Part shown: one piece after another, positions 9,266-17,669 of the stretch | How positions within the stretch are numbered: position 1 is the stretch's first letter | Layout of the letters: every line of letters begins with the position of its first letter | Assembly: GCA_008080615.1 (NCBI GenBank) | Contig: VIKJ01000017.1 | Coordinates: 2,526-26,886 of the forward strand | Direction of reading: 5' to 3' | Source of the DNA: Chitinophagaceae bacterium | Lineage (GTDB): Bacteria > Bacteroidota > Bacteroidia > Chitinophagales > Chitinophagaceae | DNA: 24,361 nt | Notes under the pieces: generated by a model | Database searches by the model: none | Told to the model about the DNA's origin: nothing | The model's input: the letters and a program-made list of their open reading frames with translations, nothing else | Position numbers and translations under genes: made by a program

Positions 9266-9480
9266 TTTTTTTAGCCGTTTGTTGTGTACCCTTTACACGT
9301 TACTAATATTCATTTTTTCATCTATATCCTAAATAACTTTTAATCATTCAGATTAGATCTATATAAATGTTTAAACAAATAGGCAAATCCTTAAATAATT
9401 CATAAAAAAACAAGGGGATAAGCTGATTTAATAACAGTTTCTGACGGCAAGCAACTAATTTTACCCAAAATTTTTAATGA
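9266..9480. promoter_or_regulatory. Divergent intergenic region of pckA and the FAD oxidase
   Basis: This 215-bp AT-rich stretch has no ORF of note and must hold the promoters of both divergent genes. I see a small dyad, GTGTA-N5-TACAC (9284-9298), near the pckA start, and TAATTTTA, a weak -7-like element, shortly before the oxidase ATG. Neither is a perfect TAnnTTTG. Presence of regulatory sequence is inferred from gene orientation rather than from a clear motif. Confidence 0.4.
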
Positions 9481-10920
9481 ATGTCCAATGAAATAAGCAA
9501 AGGATTGATTTCTCCTGCAATTGCAACTGAATTTAAAATGATTGTTGGAGAACAATACATGTTAGTAGACGATGAAAATTTGCAACACTATGGGCATGAC
9601 CAAACTGAACATCTACAGTTTTACCCCGAAATAGTATTAAAGCCATCTAATACAGCTGAAATTGCAGCCATCATGCAACTCTGCAATAAGCATCATTTAC
9701 CCGTAACACCTCGTGGAGGTGGAACAGGATTAAGTGGAGGAGCATTGCCTCATTTAGGTGGGGTATTATTGAGTACTGAACGTTTGAATAAAATTATTGA
9801 GATTGATGAACGCAACTTACAAGTAACAACAGAACCTGGGGTTATTACAGAAGTTTTGCAAAACGCAGTAAAAGAAAAAGGATTGTTTTACCCACCTGAT
9901 CCTAGTAGCAGAGGAAGCTGTTTTATTGGTGGAAATATTGCAGAGAACAGTGGAGGCCCTAAAGCGGTAAAATATGGTGTTGTAAAAGATTATGTATTAA
10001 ATCTTGAAGTGGTATTGCCTTCGGGGGAAGTAATTTGGACAGGCGCCAATGTGCTTAAAAACTCAACGGGTTATAACCTCACCCAATTGATGGTTGGTAG
10101 TGAAGGTACATTGGGTATAGTAACAAAAATTGTACTCAAATTAATTCCACATCCTAAATTCGATTTGCTTATGCTTGTGCCATTTTCTTCATTGGAAAAT
10201 GCAAGTGCAGCAGTTAGTGCCATATTTAGAGCAGGCTTTATACCCAGTGCATTAGAATTGATTGAAATAGATGCATTAAAAATTGTAAGTGCAATGGTAG
10301 ATAGTTCTGCCGTTCCTGTTAATGATGATATTGCAGCACACTTAATTATAGAAGTAGATGGCAATAATATGGATGTATTGATGGGTGAAATGGAAGCCAT
10401 TGCAGAATTGCTTGTTCAATTTGAAGCAGGTGAAATTTTCTTTGCAGATTATGCACAACAGAAAGCAGAACTTTGGAAACTAAGAAGAAGAGCTGCTGAA
10501 GCTGTTAAAGCCAATGGGTATACCATTGAAGAAGATACAGTTGTACCAAGAGCAGAATTACCTGCATTAATTAAGGGAGTTAAATTATTAGGTCAACAAT
10601 ACGGATTTAAAGCAGTTTGTTACGGTCATGCAGGCGATGGAAATTTGCATATCCGTATTAATCATCCAACCATAAAAAATAGTCATGGAAATTCAGAAAT
10701 GACATTAGCATTAACTGCATTATTCGAGTTGGTTAAAAGTTTAGGTGGAACAATTAGTGGAGAACATGGAATTGGATTGATACAAAAACCCTACATGCAA
10801 ACTGTATTTAGAGAAGCCAATTTGCAATTGATGCGAAATATAAAACGAGCATTTGATCCGAATAATATTTTAAACGCAGGTAAGATTGTTGATTTAAATA
10901 ATCAAGTTGAAAAAAGGTAA
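9481..10920 (+). CDS. FAD-linked oxidase, GlcD / D-lactate dehydrogenase type
   Basis: Soluble flavoprotein of the PCMH/VAO family that oxidises 2-hydroxy acids such as glycolate or D-lactate. FAD-binding features are VTPRGGGTGLSGGA (75-88), PPDPSS (138-143), GGNIAENSGGPKAVKYG (150-166) and GYNLTQLMVGSEGTLGI (197-213). The C-terminal FAD-oxidase domain has HAGDGNLH (383-390) and GEHGIG (427-432), which carry substrate/metal-binding His residues. At 479 residues it is close to GlcD length. No GlcE or GlcF partner (FAD or Fe-S subunit) is adjacent, so it probably acts alone as a D-lactate or other 2-hydroxyacid dehydrogenase. Substrate cannot be fixed from sequence. Its TAA is immediately followed by the ATG of the beta-barrel gene. 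Confidence 0.9.
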   Translation: MSNEISKGLISPAIATEFKMIVGEQYMLVDDENLQHYGHDQTEHLQFYPEIVLKPSNTAEIAAIMQLCNKHHLPVTPRGGGTGLSGGALPHLGGVLLSTERLNKIIEIDERNLQVTTEPGVITEVLQNAVKEKGLFYPPDPSSRGSCFIGGNIAENSGGPKAVKYGVVKDYVLNLEVVLPSGEVIWTGANVLKNSTGYNLTQLMVGSEGTLGIVTKIVLKLIPHPKFDLLMLVPFSSLENASAAVSAIFRAGFIPSALELIEIDALKIVSAMVDSSAVPVNDDIAAHLIIEVDGNNMDVLMGEMEAIAELLVQFEAGEIFFADYAQQKAELWKLRRRAAEAVKANGYTIEEDTVVPRAELPALIKGVKLLGQQYGFKAVCYGHAGDGNLHIRINHPTIKNSHGNSEMTLALTALFELVKSLGGTISGEHGIGLIQKPYMQTVFREANLQLMRNIKRAFDPNNILNAGKIVDLNNQVEKR

Positions 10921-11517
10921 ATGATGAAAAAGTTATTGTGTGTATTTATTGCTACTGTTTTTTTTATAGGTGTTGGTTTTGCTCAAGAAACTGCACCTGA
11001 AACTGTAAAAGGGTTTGATAGAAACAGGGTTTTTATTGGTAGCAGTGTAAACCTTGGTTTATCTAATAATTTCTTTAACCTAGGAGTGAATCCAGAAATA
11101 GGTTATAGTTTAAATAATTGGCTAGATGCAGGGGTTGTAATTAACTTTAATTATTATACACAAAGTGGAAACTTTTATAAAGATAAAAATTTAAACTACG
11201 GTGGTGGTGCATTTTTAAGAGTATGGCCACTACCCTTTTTACATTTGCAAATACAACCAGAATACAATTGGATAAGTTCTGATAGAAATTATAGTAATGG
11301 AAATCCAACAGATAAATTTAGGTACCAAGCACCCAGCTTATTAGGCGGTATTGGCTATGGTTCTAGAGTTGTTGGTAGTAGGTTCTCCCACTTCACTATT
11401 ATGATCGATTTAAATCAGGCATTTAGCTCACCTTATAGAGATCAGTTTGGAGACCCCCAACCCGTTTTTAGAGGTGGATTTGGATTTTATCTTAACCCAT
11501 ACAAAAAGCCTTGTTGA
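10921..11517 (+). CDS. Predicted outer-membrane beta-barrel protein
   Basis: Residues 1-22 are a signal peptide (MMKK, hydrophobic core, cleavage near GFAQ). The mature part is rich in Gly, Asn and aromatic residues with alternating strand-like patterns such as VNLGLSNNFFNLG, LDAGVVINFNYYT and GGFGFYLN, typical of small Bacteroidota barrels of roughly eight strands. It starts directly after the FAD oxidase stop with no spacer. The last residues (about PYKKPC) are encoded by sequence that also encodes the opposite-strand LOG gene, a 31-bp tail-to-tail overlap. The barrel itself seems complete through GFGFYLN, but its natural stop may have been lost (see the LOG entry). Specific function unknown. 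Confidence 0.8.
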   Translation: MMKKLLCVFIATVFFIGVGFAQETAPETVKGFDRNRVFIGSSVNLGLSNNFFNLGVNPEIGYSLNNWLDAGVVINFNYYTQSGNFYKDKNLNYGGGAFLRVWPLPFLHLQIQPEYNWISSDRNYSNGNPTDKFRYQAPSLLGGIGYGSRVVGSRFSHFTIMIDLNQAFSSPYRDQFGDPQPVFRGGFGFYLNPYKKPC

Positions 11518-11972
11518 TACATGGTATCTATATGGGCAACCAAATGATTATAATATCCATTGCAGTTGAGCAAAATAATTTTTTTATTGTGAATATTTAG
11601 GGTATTCCATGTTAGCATTTCGAATAATTCATCTAGTGTGCCATTACCACCTGGTAATACAATAGCCGCATCACCTAACTCGTACAATAATTTTTTCCGG
11701 GTATGCATATCTGGCACAATTCTAAGATCAGTTATACCTTCATGCTGGTGCTCCCATGCCAATAATAACTCTGGTATCACTCCTATTACCTCGCCCCCAC
11801 CTAGCATTACTGCATCGGCAATAGTACCCATAATTCCCTTATTACCCCCACCATACACAAGGGTAATATGATGCTGTGCCATCAATAAGCCTAGGCTTGT
11901 TGCTTCTTTGGTAAAAGATGGATCATTCCCAGATTTTGATCCGCAAAAAACGGTGATACTATTTACGCTCAT
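11487..11972 (-). CDS. LOG-family protein (cytokinin riboside 5'-monophosphate phosphoribohydrolase type), C-terminus short
   Basis: LOG-family (TIGR00730) enzymes hydrolyse nucleoside 5'-monophosphates to base and ribose phosphate. The Rossmann start VFCGSKSG (8-15), VYGGGNKGIMG (39-49), the Arg of TRKKLLYELGDA (91-102) and the signature PGGNGTLDE (107-115) are all present, so the active site is intact. The product has 161 residues and stops right after QGFLYG, where relatives, from memory, continue for some 20-30 residues. The stop falls inside the 3' end of the convergent barrel gene. I infer that a deletion joined the two 3' ends. Transcribed divergently from the symporter gene, with 83 bp between starts. 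Confidence 0.85.
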   Translation of the reverse strand: MSVNSITVFCGSKSGNDPSFTKEATSLGLLMAQHHITLVYGGGNKGIMGTIADAVMLGGGEVIGVIPELLLAWEHQHEGITDLRIVPDMHTRKKLLYELGDAAIVLPGGNGTLDELFEMLTWNTLNIHNKKIILLNCNGYYNHLVAHIDTMYQQGFLYGLR

Positions 11973-12055
11973 AAAACTGTATTAGGTGGGGCAAAATACC
12001 TCAATTATTTTTACTACTTTACAAAATTGTTTATTTAACTGTTTAATAAAGCCAT

Positions 12056-13510
12056 ATGTCTCCTGTATTGTTATTTTCTTTTGTAATTGGATATTTTTTA
12101 ATTCTTTTAACCGTGGCCTGGTATACAGGTAAAAACAGTGATAATCATTCCTTTTTTATTGGCAATAAAAATAGCAATTGGATGCTGGTTGCTTTTGGAA
12201 TGGTAGGAACTTCACTTAGTGGGGTAACATTTGTTAGCGTACCCGGTGCAGTAGCAAAAGAATCCTTTGCCTATGTTCAAATTACAATTGGCTATTTAAT
12301 TGGTTACTTACTAATTGCTTATGTACTTCTGCCTTTGTATTATCGGCTTAACCTCACTTCTATCTATAATTTCTTGAGTTCTCGATTAGGCTATCGTTCT
12401 TACAAAACCGGTAGCTCATTCTTTATTCTTTCTAGGGTATTAGGCGCAACAGCCAGATTATATTTAGTGGTAAATATTTTACAAGAAGCCATACTCAATA
12501 GTTTTAATATTCCTTTTTGGGCCACTACATTAATCATTTTGGTAATGATTTTATTGTATACGTATGAAGGTGGTGTTAAAACCATTGTATATACAGATAC
12601 ACTTCAAACTTCATGCATGTTATTGGGCTTGGTTATTTGTGTATTTTATATTCTTAGTCAGTTGCATATGGGATTTGGTGAAAGTTTACAAGTGATGGGT
12701 GAAAAAGGGTATTCAAACATTTTTGTATTTGACCCCAACAGTAAATTATTTTTTGTAAAACAAATTATTGCCGGAGCATTTATAACAGTTACTATGACTG
12801 GAATGGACCAAGAAATGATGCAAAAAAATATTTCTGTAAAAAATTTAAAAGACTCTCAAAAGAATGTGCTCTCCATGGCAGTTGTACTTGCTACTGTAAT
12901 TGTTATTTTCTTATTCTTGGGCGGTCTTTTGTATATGTATGCAGAAACTTTAAATATTAATGTTACGGGTGATAAGATTTTCCCAACCATTGCACTGCAA
13001 CATATGCCCCCATTTGTTTCGGTTATTTTTATTATCGCGTTGATTTCTGCTTTATTCCCAAGTGCAGATGGAGCTATTACTGCACTAACTTCTACATTTT
13101 GTATTGATATTCTTGTTATTCAAAGAAGAAAAGACTTATCAGAATCAAGTCAGAAAAAAATTCGCCAAAGAGTGCATTTAAGTTTCGCTGCTATATTCCT
13201 CTTGTTTGTAATGGTATTTAAGTGGGTAAATGATCCTAGTATGATAGGACTATTATTAAAAATTGCAGCCTATACCTATGGACCATTGTTGGGCTTGTTT
13301 ACATTTGGTATTCTTACTAAAAAACAAGTGAACGATTCATTGGTTCCCTATGTATGTGTAGCAGCCCCCGTAATTTGTTTTTTCTTAGATAAATATCAAA
13401 AACTATTATTGGGCAATTTCGAAATAGGCCTCGAATTGCTCATTATTAACGGCGCACTCACTTTCTTAGGGTTATTATTAATTACTAAGAAACAAACTAC
13501 AGTAGCTTAA
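12056..13510 (+). CDS. Sodium:solute symporter (SSS family)
   Basis: Inner-membrane secondary transporter of 484 residues with about 13 predicted hydrophobic helices, starting with one at 3-24. Family-typical segments are VAFGMVGTSLSGVTF (45-59), the helix around GYLIGYLLIAYVLLPLYY, TYEGGVKTIVYTDTLQ (after 165), GMDQEMMQKNIS and a later LFPSADGAITALTS. These resemble sodium/solute symporters of the PutP/NIS group found in Bacteroidota. The substrate cannot be deduced. It heads a compact plus-strand unit: one base separates its stop from the O-methyltransferase start. No SD sequence. The upstream region to LOG is AT-rich without a perfect promoter consensus. Confidence 0.92.
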   Translation: MSPVLLFSFVIGYFLILLTVAWYTGKNSDNHSFFIGNKNSNWMLVAFGMVGTSLSGVTFVSVPGAVAKESFAYVQITIGYLIGYLLIAYVLLPLYYRLNLTSIYNFLSSRLGYRSYKTGSSFFILSRVLGATARLYLVVNILQEAILNSFNIPFWATTLIILVMILLYTYEGGVKTIVYTDTLQTSCMLLGLVICVFYILSQLHMGFGESLQVMGEKGYSNIFVFDPNSKLFFVKQIIAGAFITVTMTGMDQEMMQKNISVKNLKDSQKNVLSMAVVLATVIVIFLFLGGLLYMYAETLNINVTGDKIFPTIALQHMPPFVSVIFIIALISALFPSADGAITALTSTFCIDILVIQRRKDLSESSQKKIRQRVHLSFAAIFLLFVMVFKWVNDPSMIGLLLKIAAYTYGPLLGLFTFGILTKKQVNDSLVPYVCVAAPVICFFLDKYQKLLLGNFEIGLELLIINGALTFLGLLLITKKQTTVA

Positions 13511-13511
13511 T

Positions 13512-14156
13512 ATGGAAATGCTCCATCCCCTTGCAGAAGCGTATGCTAACCAATTTTCGTCGCCAGAACCCATTCATCTGGCGCAGATCAATGAGCAAAC
13601 GAACTTAATGCATCCAAAAGCGCATATGCTAAGTGGTAATGTTCAGGGGCAATTCTTAAGCATGATCAGTGTTTTGCAACAACCTAAATACATATTAGAA
13701 ATTGGCAGTTTCACTGGTTATAGTGCCATTTGTTTAGCAAAAGGGTTACAGCAGGATGGCATGTTACATACAATAGAAATAAGGGAAGATGACGCCAAAA
13801 CAGCAGCAGAAAATTTTAGAAAATACAATCAAAATAAGCAAATAACTTTGCACCTCGGAAATGCCCTGGAAATCATTCCTACACTTCCCTATCAATGGGA
13901 TTTGGTTTTTATAGATGCAGATAAAACTGCATATATAGATTATTACGAAATGTTGATTCCGCTATTATCAGATAAGGGTATTATCCTTGCAGACAATGTG
14001 CTCTTTCACGGTCAGGTATTAACCAATCCTATCAATGGTAAAAATGCCAAAGCAATCCATGCATTTAATGAGCATGTAAAAAATGACCCCAGAACAGAGC
14101 AAGTAATTTTAACCATAAGAGACGGTATTTCTCTTATAAAAAAGAAAATGGCATGA
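13512..14156 (+). CDS. O-methyltransferase (class I, SAM-dependent, COG4122-like)
   Basis: SAM-dependent methyltransferase of the catechol/caffeoyl-CoA O-methyltransferase group, 214 residues as expected. Motif I is LEIGSFTGYSA (62-72); HTIEIRED (86-93) is the acidic end of strand 2; FIDADK (133-138) and ADNVL (160-164) provide the usual metal-binding Asp and Asn residues. Physiological acceptor unknown; bacterial members often act on small catechols or remain unassigned. Placed 1 bp after the symporter, and its TGA overlaps the next gene's ATG (ATGA), implying translational coupling. Confidence 0.92.
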   Translation: MEMLHPLAEAYANQFSSPEPIHLAQINEQTNLMHPKAHMLSGNVQGQFLSMISVLQQPKYILEIGSFTGYSAICLAKGLQQDGMLHTIEIREDDAKTAAENFRKYNQNKQITLHLGNALEIIPTLPYQWDLVFIDADKTAYIDYYEMLIPLLSDKGIILADNVLFHGQVLTNPINGKNAKAIHAFNEHVKNDPRTEQVILTIRDGISLIKKKMA

Positions 14157-15222
14157 AGCAATTGTTTACATTTCTTGCTGTAGTATTTGCTATAACGGCA
14201 TTTGCACAAAAAGAAAAAACAGATTTATATATTCAGCAATACAGCGAAATAGCTATTCAGGAAATGATGCGAACTGGGGTACCAGCAGCCATTAAATTAG
14301 CACATCTGGGGAAAGTGCATTAGTAAAACGTTCGAACAATCATTTTGGCATCAAATGTAAAACCGAATGGACCGGAGCAAAAACCTATCATGATGATGAT
14401 GAAAGGGGAGAATGTTTTAGAGTATATCCAAATGCAGAAATATCTTATAAAGACCATTCAGATTTTTTAAGAACCAGATCTCATTATAATTTTCTTTTTA
14501 AACTAGATCCAACCGATTATGAGGCCTGGGCCTATGGCCTAAAAAAAGCCGGATACGCAACATCTCCAACTTATCCGCAGAGTTTAATTAAAGTGATTAA
14601 AGAAAATCAATTAGACAAATACAATCTTATTGCAATTGAGCGCATGAATAGTGTTGCCCAAAATAATAAGGCCTTTAATAATAGGGTAATCCAAGCTAAG
14701 CCCACTACTCCGCCTATTGAAAACAACCAGATCAACAATACAACTAATACAGATATTTCGGTTGCTGAAACAATAACAGCCGAAAAAGAAGAACCAGAAA
14801 ATAAAATAACATTAACAACAAGCACAAATAAAGTCTCCAAAAAATCAGCGTATCCCGAAGGAGTATTTTTGATCAACCAGGCCAAAGTGGTTTATGCAAA
14901 TGAGGGAATTTCATTACTAGCATTGGCCAATCAATATGATATTACTTTAAGTAAATTGGTTGAATTCAATGAATTCAATAATGTAGAAATACTAGAACAA
15001 GATCAGTTGATTTTTTTAGAAAAAAAACAAAAGAAAGGAATTACTGAATTTCATATTGCAAAAGAAGGAGAAAGTTTTCACAGCATTGCCCAGGTAGAAG
15101 GTATTCGATTAGAGAACTTATTACAGTATAACAATTATCCTAAAAACGCTGCCCCTACTGCTGGAAATAAAATTTATTTAAAACCAACCAATCCAATTCA
15201 AGCAACTGCAAATAAAAAATAA
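14153..15222 (+). pseudogene. Glucosaminidase-LysM peptidoglycan hydrolase, frameshifted by a short deletion
   Basis: The reading frame starts at the ATG overlapping the methyltransferase stop and gives a signal peptide (MKQLFTFLAVVFAITAFAQ) and the start of a glucosaminidase domain (YIQQYSEIAIQEM, RTGVPAAIKLA). It then runs into TAG near 14322. From 14305 another frame continues the same domain (SGESALVKRSNNHFGIKCK, CFRVYPNAEISYKDHSDFL, YGLKKAGYATSPTYPQSLI), then a Thr/Asn/Glu-rich linker and two LysM domains (VVYANEGISLLALANQYDI and HIAKEGESFHSIAQVEG) to 15222. What is missing after KLA is a QGIxE-like segment, about 16 or 19 bp. That segment holds the Glu which in FlgJ-type (GH73) enzymes is the general acid. 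So as sequenced the enzyme is out of frame and lacks its catalytic residue. A sequencing or assembly error is possible. Confidence 0.85.
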
Positions 15223-15224
15223 TC

Positions 15225-15767
15225 ATGCCAGAACTTACCTTATTCGATAAAACCTTTGAACCCTATTTACCTGAATCACTTATTCAAGAAAAGATTAAGG
15301 AAATGGCAAACGTAATTAATACAGATTACAAAGGCAAGAAGCCCTTATTCATTGCCATTTTAAATGGTTCATTTATGTTTGCTTCTGATTTGTTTAAGTC
15401 TATAGAATTAGAGGCTGAAATTTGTTTTATAAAATTGGCTTCTTATAAAGGCACAAAATCATCGGGGCAAGTTCTTACTGCAATTGGTTTAGACACCGAC
15501 ATCAATGATCGGCATATTATTATTTTAGAAGACATTATTGATACAGGAAAAACACTGAACGAGTTTTTGCCTCAATTACAAAATCAACAACCCGCTTCGC
15601 TTAAAATTGCCGTATTACTGCATAAGCCAGACGCAACCGTATTTCCTGTTAAGATAGATTACTGTTGTTTTTCTATACCCAATAGATTCGTATTAGGCTA
15701 TGGCTTAGACTATGATGGCTATGGTAGAAACTTAAAGGAAATCTACCAATTGAAGGGTGCAGAATAA
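15225..15767 (+). CDS. hpt: Hypoxanthine phosphoribosyltransferase
   Basis: Purine salvage enzyme making IMP (and usually GMP) from hypoxanthine/guanine and PRPP. The 180-residue product shows the type I PRTase fold: FIAILNGSFMFASDL (42-56), FIKLASYKGTKSSG (68-81) and the PRPP-binding loop LEDIIDTGKT (101-110), followed by VLLHKPDA and the base-binding aromatic region FVLGYGLDYDGYGRNL near the C-terminus. Start ATG lies 2 bp after the LysM gene stop, so it is the last gene of the symporter-methyltransferase-glucosaminidase unit. The 92 bp between its stop and dnaJ hold no convincing terminator hairpin. Confidence 0.94.
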   Translation: MPELTLFDKTFEPYLPESLIQEKIKEMANVINTDYKGKKPLFIAILNGSFMFASDLFKSIELEAEICFIKLASYKGTKSSGQVLTAIGLDTDINDRHIIILEDIIDTGKTLNEFLPQLQNQQPASLKIAVLLHKPDATVFPVKIDYCCFSIPNRFVLGYGLDYDGYGRNLKEIYQLKGAE

Positions 15768-15859
15768 AACAATTTTAAAGTAAGTAAACTCAGCTGCATA
15801 TATAATTCATTTATTGCAACAGCAAAAGCATAATACAACTATTGGAGAAATTAAACTAC

Positions 15860-17026
15860 TCAATGAAATGCTTCTTTCACTCTATCAAAAAAGCTTTTCT
15901 CTCCTTTTGCTGGATTAGGAATAAAGTTGCTACTAGTTGCCATTTTCTCTAATGCAGCTTTTTCTTCGGCTGTAACAGATTGAGGAGTCCAAACATTTAC
16001 ATTAATTAATTGATCTCCCCTGCTGTATCCTTGCACTTCAGGAAACCCTTTTCCTTTTAAACGGAAAATTTTTCCACTATGTGTACCTGCAGGTATTTTT
16101 ATTTTAGCCCTACCATCAATGGTGGGAACTTCTATACTAGTACCAAAAATGGCATCTGGAAATGATATATGTAAATCGTAAGCTACATTTAAACCATCTC
16201 TATGTAAAGCTTCATGTGCTTCCTCTTCTATTTGAATAATCAAATCACCAGGAGCACCACCTCTAGAGCCCGCATTACCCTTGCCTCCCATGCTTAATTG
16301 CATTCCTTCCTGAACACCTGCTGGTATATCTATACTAATAGTTTCTTCACCATATACTCTTCCATCTCCTTTACAAACACCACATTTTGAGGTGATGGTT
16401 GTACCCTCTCCATTACAAGTAGAACAAGTTGTTACTGTTTGCATTTGCCCTAAGAAAGTACTGGTTACTTTTCTTACTTGGCCACTGCCTCCACAAGTGC
16501 TACAATTCTGTACACTATTTTTATCTTTTGCACCACTACCTGCACAAGAAGTACATGGAACGTGTTTTTTAACTTTTACATTTTTTGTAACGCCTTTTGC
16601 TATTTCTTCATAAGTTAATTTCAACTTAATACGCAAATTGCTGCCGCGTTGTCCTCTTGCTCTAGAAGCACCACGGCTTCTTCCACCACCACCACCACCA
16701 AAGAAACTACCAAAAACATCTTCTCCAAAAATATCACCGAACTGACTAAAGATATCGTTCATATCCATTCCGCCCGGATGCCCACCACCGCCCGTTCCTG
16801 GCCCAAATGCTGCATGCCCATATCGATCATACTTAGCTTTCTTGTCTGCATCGCTCAAAATTTCATAGGCTTCAGCGGCTTCTTTAAATTTTTCTTCTGC
16901 TGCTGCATCTCCCGGATTTCTATCGGGGTGAAACTGCATTGCTGTTTTACGGTATGCTTTTTTAATTTCATCCGCAGAAGCAGATTTGCTTACACCCAAT
17001 ATTTCGTAAAAATCTCTTTTAGCCAT
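15860..17026 (-). CDS. dnaJ: Chaperone DnaJ (Hsp40)
   Basis: Co-chaperone that delivers unfolded proteins to DnaK and stimulates its ATPase. Domains in order: J domain with HPD at 33-35, a Gly/Phe-rich linker (about 71-125, including a GGGGGG run), and a zinc-binding region with four CxxCxGxG motifs (158-165, 175-182, 201-208, 215-222). The C-terminal substrate-binding beta domains follow (GDLIIQIEEEAHEALHRDG). The length of 388 residues is normal for a type I DnaJ and all eight Cys are present. It lies 51 bp downstream of grpE on the same strand, the usual grpE-dnaJ pairing; dnaK is not in the window. Confidence 0.97.
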   Translation of the reverse strand: MAKRDFYEILGVSKSASADEIKKAYRKTAMQFHPDRNPGDAAAEEKFKEAAEAYEILSDADKKAKYDRYGHAAFGPGTGGGGHPGGMDMNDIFSQFGDIFGEDVFGSFFGGGGGGRSRGASRARGQRGSNLRIKLKLTYEEIAKGVTKNVKVKKHVPCTSCAGSGAKDKNSVQNCSTCGGSGQVRKVTSTFLGQMQTVTTCSTCNGEGTTITSKCGVCKGDGRVYGEETISIDIPAGVQEGMQLSMGGKGNAGSRGGAPGDLIIQIEEEAHEALHRDGLNVAYDLHISFPDAIFGTSIEVPTIDGRAKIKIPAGTHSGKIFRLKGKGFPEVQGYSRGDQLINVNVWTPQSVTAEEKAALEKMATSSNFIPNPAKGEKSFFDRVKEAFH

Positions 17027-17077
17027 ATATTAAAATTTTGAAGGATCAGCCCTTAACAGATTCCCTCATACGATAAA

Positions 17078-17576
17078 TTATTTTCCAACTACCACTTTTG
17101 CAAAACGGATAATTTTATCATTTAGATAATATCCTTTAATTACTTCATCCATTACTTTACCCTTCATTTCTTCTGATGGTGCAGGAATCTCTGTAATCGC
17201 TTCATGCTTCTCCACATCAAAATCAGCTGCAACATTTTTGAACAGAAATGTCTTCAGCACCATTTAATTGCTTTTCGGCCCTATCACAATCATCTAATAT
17301 ATCTAGCATCGACACAATCACATCTTTTCCTGCTGTTTGAATCAAATCCAAGCGTTCTTTGGCAGTTCTTCTTCTAAAATTGTCGAATTCGGCCATTAAG
17401 CGCAAGTATTTGTCTTTTTGCTCTTGTAATTCAGCTTTTAATTTTTCTTCAACAGACTCTTCAGCTACGGGTTCATTTAAATGGGTGGTTCCGGCTGCAT
17501 TTTCGTCAGCATTTATGTCCATTGCGTCCATTTTTTCAGCAGTTTCTGTATTATTGGTCATTTCTTGCTCTTCCAT
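17078..17576 (-). pseudogene. grpE: Nucleotide exchange factor GrpE, frame broken by an internal deletion
   Basis: GrpE releases ADP from DnaK. The frame starting at ATG 17576 encodes an acidic N-terminus, the coiled-coil helix (DKYLRLMAEFDNFRRRTAKE) and SMLDILDDCDRAEKQ, then reads SVQKCCS and stops at TGA 17223-17225. The +1 frame continues with AADFDVEKHEAITEIPAP and GYYLNDKIIRFAKVVVGK to the stop at 17078, the beta-domain end of GrpE. Relatives, from memory, have about 40 residues between DRA and the FD-x-x-x-HEAI motif; here there are about 19. The missing piece is therefore roughly 20-25 codons and its length must be 2 mod 3 (for example 68 or 71 bp). It would hold the helices of the dimer region. 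Whether real or an assembly fault is unknown; a working grpE would be expected with the intact dnaJ next to it. Confidence 0.9.
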
Positions 17577-17603
17577 AGTGTATTATAATTATTGGTATCA
17601 GTA

Positions 17604-17618
17604 GGCAAAAATTTTGCC
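17604..17618. repeat. Near-perfect palindrome between grpE and the RlmI-like gene
   Basis: GGCAAAAATTTTGCC consists of 7-bp arms GGCAAAA and TTTTGCC around a single central A. It lies in the 93-bp gap between two divergent genes, 28 bp before the grpE ATG and 51 bp before the methyltransferase ATG. It could be an operator for a dimeric regulator or overlap a promoter (both arms end in a TTTTG-like string), or be chance in AT-rich DNA. No regulator is assigned. Confidence 0.4.
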
Positions 17619-17657
17619 ACGCAAAGAAAAGGGAAAAAATGACAGATACAGCTGCCC

Positions 17658-17665
17658 TATATTTG
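17658..17665 (+). promoter_or_regulatory. Bacteroidota -7 promoter element TATATTTG just before the RlmI-like gene
   Basis: TATATTTG is an exact match to the Bacteroidota sigma-factor -7 consensus TAnnTTTG. It ends 4 bp before the ATG at 17670, so transcription would start at or next to the start codon, giving a leaderless message. I see no clear TTG or TTTG element at the usual -33 distance, so the call rests on the -7 element and position. Confidence 0.5.
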
Positions 17666-17669
17666 CCAA

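Noticed and set aside
9284..9298. GTGTA-N5-TACAC dyad as a defined operator
   Set aside because: Arms are only 5 bp and such dyads are common by chance in AT-rich spacers; mentioned only as part of the intergenic region.
14593..15222. Independent LysM protein starting at 14593
   Set aside because: The frame is open from 14305 and encodes the rest of the glucosaminidase domain upstream of that ATG, so it is the tail of the frameshifted gene rather than a new gene.
16649..17041. Plus-strand frame of 130 codons across dnaJ
   Set aside because: It is the reverse of the Gly-rich linker and J domain of dnaJ, giving Ser/Thr-rich and Cys-rich runs; it is a shadow.
17078..17576. Programmed ribosomal frameshifting in grpE
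   Set aside because: A shift of +1 would join the frames but would still leave some 20 or more conserved residues missing, and no recognised slippery site or stimulatory structure is visible.
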